A DNA stretch of 64,000 bases, from assembly GCA_030148335.1 (NCBI GenBank), contig JASBTQ010000007.1, positions 1 through 64,000 on the forward strand, in the 5' to 3' direction. Under the pieces are notes generated by a model. The model worked only from the letters and a program-made list of their open reading frames with translations. It was not told the origin of the DNA and did not search any database. Each line of letters begins with the position of its first letter. The stretch's first letter is position 1. Shown piece by piece: positions 58,699-64,000 of the stretch. The position numbers and the translations under genes were made by a program. Source of the stretch: Allomuricauda sp. (lineage in GTDB: Bacteria; Bacteroidota; Bacteroidia; Flavobacteriales; Flavobacteriaceae).

Positions 58699-59157
58699 AT
58701 GACAGATATTATCCATAGGGTGGGCATCAAGGCCCCGGTTTCAGAAGTTTATAAGGCATTGGCATCGGTCGAAGGGATAGCGGATTGGTGGACCCAAGCA
58801 ACTTCGGGGACATCTGCGGTGGGAAAAACAATACGGGTTCGCTTTGAATCAAGGGAAGGGGAAGAAATTGGCAGTATGGACATGATCGTCAAGGTCCTTG
58901 ATTCCGATAAAAAAGTACATTGGCACTTTACCGAGGGTCCCGAGGAATGGATAGGTACGGATGCGACGTTCGACCTACATGTCGAAGGGGATCATACCAT
59001 TGTTCTTTTTGGCCACAGGAACTGGCGCGAGGCGGTTGAATTCACTGCGCACTGCAGTATGAAATGGGCCGTGTTTTTATTGAGCCTCAAAGAACTGGTC
59101 GAAACCGGCAAAGGTAGGCCCTCCCCCAATGATGCCAAGATAGACAACTGGAATTAG
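58699..59157 (+). CDS. SRPBCC domain protein
   Basis: HRVGIKAPVSEVYKALASVEGIADWWTQATSG...MKWAVFLLSLKELVETGKGRPSPND. Confidence 0.88.
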   Translation: MTDIIHRVGIKAPVSEVYKALASVEGIADWWTQATSGTSAVGKTIRVRFESREGEEIGSMDMIVKVLDSDKKVHWHFTEGPEEWIGTDATFDLHVEGDHTIVLFGHRNWREAVEFTAHCSMKWAVFLLSLKELVETGKGRPSPNDAKIDNWN

Positions 59158-59193
59158 TTCCCTTTTTATTTCCATTGAGGGGAAAGATCCCTA

Positions 59194-60627
59194 TTACACC
59201 TGTATTGTTTTCCACTTTCCCCTTGAAAAGAGCCACAAGGTGAAGAGCCCCACACCGGTCTCCGAAAAGAAAACGGCCCAGAAAACGCCGGAATACCCCC
59301 ATTCCAAGGCAATGGCCAGAATATAGGCCAACGGGATCTGTATCAGCCAGAAAAAGACCAAATTGATCTTTGTCGGTGTCCGGGTATCCCCAGAACCGTT
59401 GAAGGCCTGTACGGATACCATCCACCAGCCATACACAAAATAGGCATAGGAAAGTATCGCCAACCATTTTCCTCCTATCTTGATCACATTCGCATCATTG
59501 GTAAAAAGTCCCATCAATGCATGATTGAAGAAGAAGTACACAATGGAGACCCCTATCAAAAAGACCATATTGTACAGTCCTATCTTCCATACAGCGGATT
59601 CGGCCCTATCTGGGTTGCCCGCTCCCAAGTTTTGCCCTACCAAGGTAGCAGCCGCATTGGAAAGCCCCCAGGCGGGCATTAGGGTGAACAGCATGATACG
59701 GAGCGCAATGGTAGATCCTGCCACGGCATCACTCCCAATATCCGCCAAAATACGCATGATGAATATCCAAGAGGTCATGGCCACGATCATCTGGCCCACT
59801 CCGCCCAAAGAAGTCTTCACGATGTTGAGTATCACTTTGCCGTTCCAATAGATCTGTACCAATTTGGCCTGAATGTGCTTTCCTCCCTTGAAGAGTACCC
59901 AAAGCTGTGTGCCCACTCCGATACTTCTTCCCAAGGTAGTGGCAATGGCCGCGCCTTCTATGCCCATCGCGGGAATTGGCCCCCATCCGAAAATCAACAG
60001 TGGGTCCAAGATCATGTTGAGACCGTTAGCGATCCAGAGTACCCGCATGGCTATGGCTGCATCGCCCGCCCCGCGAAATACCGCATTGATCACGAACAGC
60101 AATATGATGATGCCATTGCCCCCCAGCATCCATTGGGTATATCGGTAGCCGTGTTCCAAGGCCCACTGGTCTGCCCCCATCAATCCCAACAACTCCTTCG
60201 CAAAGAAAATTCCTCCAACAGCAAAGGGCAACGAGGCCAAAATGGCCAAGATGATGGCTTGGACGGCAACGGCTCCTGCTTCCTCCTTCTTTTTCTCCCC
60301 GATCCTGCGGGCCACGATCGCAGTCACCGCAGTGGCCAATCCCATGGCAATGGAATATAGGAGGAAAAGATATGTTTCTGTCAAGCCAACGGTTGCCACT
60401 GCCGATGCGCCCAGTTTCCCCACAAAATAGATGTCCACCACAGCAAAGGTGGACTCCATAATAAGTTCCAAAATCATGGGGACCGCCAACAGAAAAATCG
60501 CTTTTTTTAGATCGATCTTGGTATAATCGGCCTCCGTTCCCTTTATTGCATCCTTCAAGGCCGTCCATACGGGACGTTTGGAAAGTGGTGTTTCTTGATC
60601 TTTCTGAATTTCTGTGCTTTCCTCCAT
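59194..60627 (-). CDS. MATE family efflux transporter
   Basis: Twelve TM-like segments; LAVPMILELIMESTFAVVDIYFVGKLGASAVATVGL. Confidence 0.93.
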   Translation of the reverse strand: MEESTEIQKDQETPLSKRPVWTALKDAIKGTEADYTKIDLKKAIFLLAVPMILELIMESTFAVVDIYFVGKLGASAVATVGLTETYLFLLYSIAMGLATAVTAIVARRIGEKKKEEAGAVAVQAIILAILASLPFAVGGIFFAKELLGLMGADQWALEHGYRYTQWMLGGNGIIILLFVINAVFRGAGDAAIAMRVLWIANGLNMILDPLLIFGWGPIPAMGIEGAAIATTLGRSIGVGTQLWVLFKGGKHIQAKLVQIYWNGKVILNIVKTSLGGVGQMIVAMTSWIFIMRILADIGSDAVAGSTIALRIMLFTLMPAWGLSNAAATLVGQNLGAGNPDRAESAVWKIGLYNMVFLIGVSIVYFFFNHALMGLFTNDANVIKIGGKWLAILSYAYFVYGWWMVSVQAFNGSGDTRTPTKINLVFFWLIQIPLAYILAIALEWGYSGVFWAVFFSETGVGLFTLWLFSRGKWKTIQV

Positions 60628-61005
60628 TTGTAAGTTTTCAGTAGTTCCTAGGGTATTTTTGAATGGCCGTAAATGTAATCGGCATCTGCAAAAAATGATT
60701 GTATGAAACCGACATCGGTCAAAAAATTATCGCTGTATCCATCCCAACAACAGTAACAAAAATAGTCCATGCCACTCTACAAAAAAGGTGTAAAAAGCGT
60801 CATTTCCAAGGGTTGATTCCGCCATGGGTTTTCATTACTTTTGAAAAGAGAAGGATATACCGGGTGTTCGATGTTTTCTTCAATTGCTTGTCGTTATCAC
60901 CTGGAACAATGGATGTTAGCAGCAATAGGACTCGAAACGAAACTATTTCAAGCAACCCTTGCCCACATTGTGCATCAATAAAAAAGGTGCTGGGACTGTA
61001 GAATT

Positions 61006-61953
61006 TTGCCGACCGATGGGGAGACCCGTGGCCTACCACAACGGAACAACAAAAACAAGAAATACACATTCAAATCCATCAATCAAAATCCGCCATCACC
61101 AGTGAAACAACAAACATTTTATGCCCCACATCCCTTACTGAGAAACTACATCCGCTATTTTTGGACCTTTGACCACAATACATCGCCCTCCGATATGATC
61201 TATCTCCGAATCATGGCCGACCGGTTCCCGAAATTGATCTTACAGGATAGTGAAGGAAAAAGCGGCATCATCAAACCGAACCATGAATGCCTGCCCCAGT
61301 ATTTTGTCTCGGGCATTATCTCCAAACCGTTGTCCTTCAAGATCAGGGGCGACTATTCTCATTTCGGGGTCAGCTTTACCCCGGATGCCCTGCGCCATAT
61401 CTTCAAGGTAAAACCCAACACGCTCATTGACAACTTCAAGGATCTTTCCCTTCTTACGCCCAAAAGCCTGTCACTGGAGCTGGGCAATGCCGTTTGCGCA
61501 AAGCAAAAAATAAGCCTATTGACCCATTTCTTCTGGGATCGGGTGAAAAATACATCACAGAGCAACCATGTGGCGGTGCTCAATCTTGTTTGGAACACCA
61601 AAAAGTATAGACACACCTCTGTCGGGGACATTGCCAAATCCCACGGCCTATCCGAGCGTTCCTTGGAGCGACAATTCAAGGAACTGGTAGGGATTTCCCC
61701 AAAAAAATATTTGCAGCTCTATCGGTTTGAGCAGACCTATAAGAGTTTGACCGTCAATTCTTTTGAGTCCCTTTCCGAAGTGGGATATCAAAACGGCTTT
61801 TCCGACCAGTCCCATTTCATACGGAACTTCAAGCAATATTCCGGGATACTGCCCACGACCTACATGGAAGAGGTAAAAAAGGAGAATGAGGGTGAAGGCG
61901 TGCTGTTCTGGAACTACACCAAGCCAAAGCTAAAACCCTTTGTGGCTCGCTAG
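61006..61953 (+). CDS. AraC family transcriptional regulator
   Basis: HTH VGDIAKSHGLSERSLERQFKELVGISPKKYLQLYRFEQ; start codon uncertain. Confidence 0.85.
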   Translation: MPTDGETRGLPQRNNKNKKYTFKSINQNPPSPVKQQTFYAPHPLLRNYIRYFWTFDHNTSPSDMIYLRIMADRFPKLILQDSEGKSGIIKPNHECLPQYFVSGIISKPLSFKIRGDYSHFGVSFTPDALRHIFKVKPNTLIDNFKDLSLLTPKSLSLELGNAVCAKQKISLLTHFFWDRVKNTSQSNHVAVLNLVWNTKKYRHTSVGDIAKSHGLSERSLERQFKELVGISPKKYLQLYRFEQTYKSLTVNSFESLSEVGYQNGFSDQSHFIRNFKQYSGILPTTYMEEVKKENEGEGVLFWNYTKPKLKPFVAR

Positions 61954-62088
61954 ATCTAATCTACTTGGATGTATCGTTTCAAATCCCCACCGTTTCGGGA
62001 TCAAACAATGGATCATCCAACACATATAAAACAAAAAAGGGTATCGATAGTACAAAACCGACACCCTTTCCTCCTATTCCCGGATTTC

Positions 62089-62400
62089 TCAACCCAACAT
62101 GTTCCTTGTGCCATCCAAAGGGAATATTTCTTCAATGGACGGCTCCATTTCCAATCCACTGGCATCCCTTTCCTTTTGGAATGAGACAAAGGAAGGCACA
62201 TTCAATACTTTCTGCTGGATTTCCTCATCCTTGAAATGGGAGATATGGACAAACGTCCTCTTATCCCCCTTTTGGTAGATGTTGTAACGAAAACTATCCG
62301 TGTCCATGGCTTTAAAATCCGCTAAAAAGGCACGGATGTTTTCTTGGTTTCTTTTGACAAAACCTTCTTTTACGGTGTAAATCACTTTATAAACAATCAT
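62089..62400 (-). CDS. Small ABM-like (dimeric alpha-beta barrel) protein
   Basis: MIVYKVIYTVKEGFVKRNQENIRAFLADF...FRYNIYQKGDKRTFVHISHFKDEE. Confidence 0.65.
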   Translation of the reverse strand: MIVYKVIYTVKEGFVKRNQENIRAFLADFKAMDTDSFRYNIYQKGDKRTFVHISHFKDEEIQQKVLNVPSFVSFQKERDASGLEMEPSIEEIFPLDGTRNMLG

Positions 62401-62447
62401 TGTAAATATTTTTAGATTACTGAAATTCAATACTTTATTCCCTTGTT

Positions 62448-63128
62448 TTATCTCGCCAATTGTCCCAAAGCATCGTCAGTACGATGCCCTGCGCGGCCAT
62501 TTTCAATTGAAGAGACGAACTTATGCAACTTTTCACTGAAGGTGTCCTTTAAATCGATGTCCACGATTCCATGCTCTTCGGAAAAATTCCGCGAAAACAT
62601 CGGAAGTGAAAAATCGGTGATGGTACTGGCTCCCATGTATTCGAAGCTGCCCACGGCAAAATCCAGTACGGTTCTCCCTCCCCGTTCTCCGGGCGATGTG
62701 GACATCAGAAGCATGGGTTTGTTTTCCCAAATGTTGCGGTCTATCCGCGATATCCAATCAAAAATGTTCTTGAAGGCCGAGGAATAGGTGCTGTTATATT
62801 CCGCGAATGAAATAATGATGCCGTCCGCCCATCTCAATCTGTCCTTGAATTCCAGTGCCTGCTCCGGTATTCCCATTGCCTCTTCCCTTTCCACGCTATA
62901 AATGGGCATTTCGTAGTCGTTCAGGTCCAAAACTTCCACAGCAGCTTTCGCTATTTGCGAAGCAGCATGGATTGCCAGCCTTTTATTGATTGACTTTTTG
63001 CTATTGCTTGCGGCAAAGGCCACTATTTTGGTGCCTATGTCCGAAGGGACATTTGGTGCGGTGATTTTTGCATCTCGATGTGGTTGTCCACCGCCGACCG
63101 TTGTATCTTTCCTTGATTTTGGTCTCAT
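62448..63128 (-). CDS. NADPH-dependent FMN reductase-like protein
   Basis: IVAFAASNSKKSINKRLAIHAA, YEMPIYSVEREEAMGIP, ADGIIISFAEYNSTYSSAFKNIFDW. Confidence 0.9.
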   Translation of the reverse strand: MRPKSRKDTTVGGGQPHRDAKITAPNVPSDIGTKIVAFAASNSKKSINKRLAIHAASQIAKAAVEVLDLNDYEMPIYSVEREEAMGIPEQALEFKDRLRWADGIIISFAEYNSTYSSAFKNIFDWISRIDRNIWENKPMLLMSTSPGERGGRTVLDFAVGSFEYMGASTITDFSLPMFSRNFSEEHGIVDIDLKDTFSEKLHKFVSSIENGRAGHRTDDALGQLAR

Positions 63129-63194
63129 TTTTACTTGTTTTTATAATAGTTTCTACCCTTAAGGCAAACAAGTGGAAGGAAACGTGACAAAAAA

Positions 63195-64000
63195 TCAGCC
63201 TGTTTTTACATTTTTGAGTTTTTCTGGGTCAACAATCGAGTACATATGGGTGATTTTCCCGGAAGATTTGTCCAAACGGAACAATTGGCAATTGACCAAT
63301 ATTCCATCTTTAAAAAATAGCAGGGCGGGTGTATGGTTCAGTTCGCCAACCTCGACATGGTAATCCTTCAGGTACATCCCATACACCTTAAACACAAAAT
63401 CGACCACCGCATGGATACCGTCCACGAACTCGCTGAGCACTTTGATCTTTTTGCCTCCATCGGTCCGTGCCGTGATCTGGTCCGATAGCATTTGCTCCAA
63501 AAGCTTTACATCCCCTTTTTGGATCACATCGACATATCTGGTCAAAAAACCGATCTGGTGGACATCCCTTGGTTCCAAATCCGACCCTTGCTTTTTTAAG
63601 GTGCCTTTGGCCCGACTGAGAATTTTTCGGGAATTGTCCACACTGAACGAGAACAGTTCCGCTATCTCTTCGTGGGAATAGTCAAAGGCTTCCTTAAGAA
63701 TGAACACTGCCCTTTCCTTTGGATTGAGGTACTCTAGCATGACCATCATGGTATAGGAAATGATTTCCCGTCTGTGCATTTTATTATCGGCACTATCCGT
63801 GGCGATGGGTTCCGGCAACCAAGTGGCCTCCCCTTGCATTTTTTTACGTCTCTTCTTTAGGTTTATGGATCTATTGATGACGCTCTTGATCAAATAGGCC
63901 TTCTCATTTTGGATGTCGTTCCCTTTCTTGTCGAGATGTCCCATGATCACATCCTGCACGATATCACGTGCATCGTCCGCGCTCCCAAGAATGTTATAGG
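63195..64000 (-). CDS. ECF41-type RNA polymerase sigma factor with SnoaL-like C-terminal extension; N-terminus beyond window
   Basis: Frame open to window end (YNILGSADDARDIVQDV); WLPEPI linker motif, sigma4 EREIISYTMM...NPKERAVFILKEAFDYSHEEIAELF, C-term TDGGKK and VDPEKL. Confidence 0.9.
   Translation of the reverse strand, partial: YNILGSADDARDIVQDVIMGHLDKKGNDIQNEKAYLIKSVINRSINLKKRRKKMQGEATWLPEPIATDSADNKMHRREIISYTMMVMLEYLNPKERAVFILKEAFDYSHEEIAELFSFSVDNSRKILSRAKGTLKKQGSDLEPRDVHQIGFLTRYVDVIQKGDVKLLEQMLSDQITARTDGGKKIKVLSEFVDGIHAVVDFVFKVYGMYLKDYHVEVGELNHTPALLFFKDGILVNCQLFRLDKSSGKITHMYSIVDPEKLKNVKTG

Noticed and set aside
62034-62070. gggtatcg...cgacaccc stem as a regulatory RNA
   Set aside because: Imperfect stem between convergent genes with flanking A and T tracts; most simply a terminator.
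63195-63959. GTG at 63959 as the sigma factor start
   Set aside because: Reading frame continues upstream with typical sigma region 2 residues (SADDARDIVQDV), so the gene runs past the window edge.

Overview
Bacteroidota (Flavobacteriaceae-like) chromosomal window. No tRNA, rRNA, IS element, phage or CRISPR array was recognised. Main content: (1) a 5'-truncated PspC/HAAS membrane protein followed by two DUF2807 (GIN-type) adhesin-like proteins; (2) a putative muropeptide recycling operon (dipeptide epimerase, PLP-dependent acyltransferase-like enzyme, NlpC/P60 lipoprotein); (3) an isolated SusC/SusD pair; (4) trxB, and a zinc-protease/RimK ATP-grasp fusion with a likely structured ncRNA between them; (5) a polyamine operon (arginine decarboxylase, agmatinase, deoxyhypusine/homospermidine synthase-like protein, small acidic protein) with a structured leader; (6) a molybdopterin oxidoreductase pair; (7) a large polysaccharide utilization locus (sulfatase, GH3, GH43, esterase, two GH144-like enzymes, a duplicated LamG protein, SusD, SusC, triple-Tyr/LuxR regulator), best explained as targeting beta-1,2-glucan plus another glycan; (8) a beta-barrel/vanadium haloperoxidase-like pair; (9) a split Ada/AlkB alkylation-repair operon; (10) a WYL regulator/DinB divergent pair with a symmetric operator layout; (11) assorted regulators, SRPBCC proteins and a MATE pump; (12) an ECF41-type sigma factor cut by the window end. 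The best candidates for undescribed biology are the arginine decarboxylase leader with mutually exclusive helices, the 6S-like ncRNA candidate, and the symmetric palindrome/-7 box architecture at 49.6-49.7 kb. All family calls were made by eye from motifs; no database search was run.
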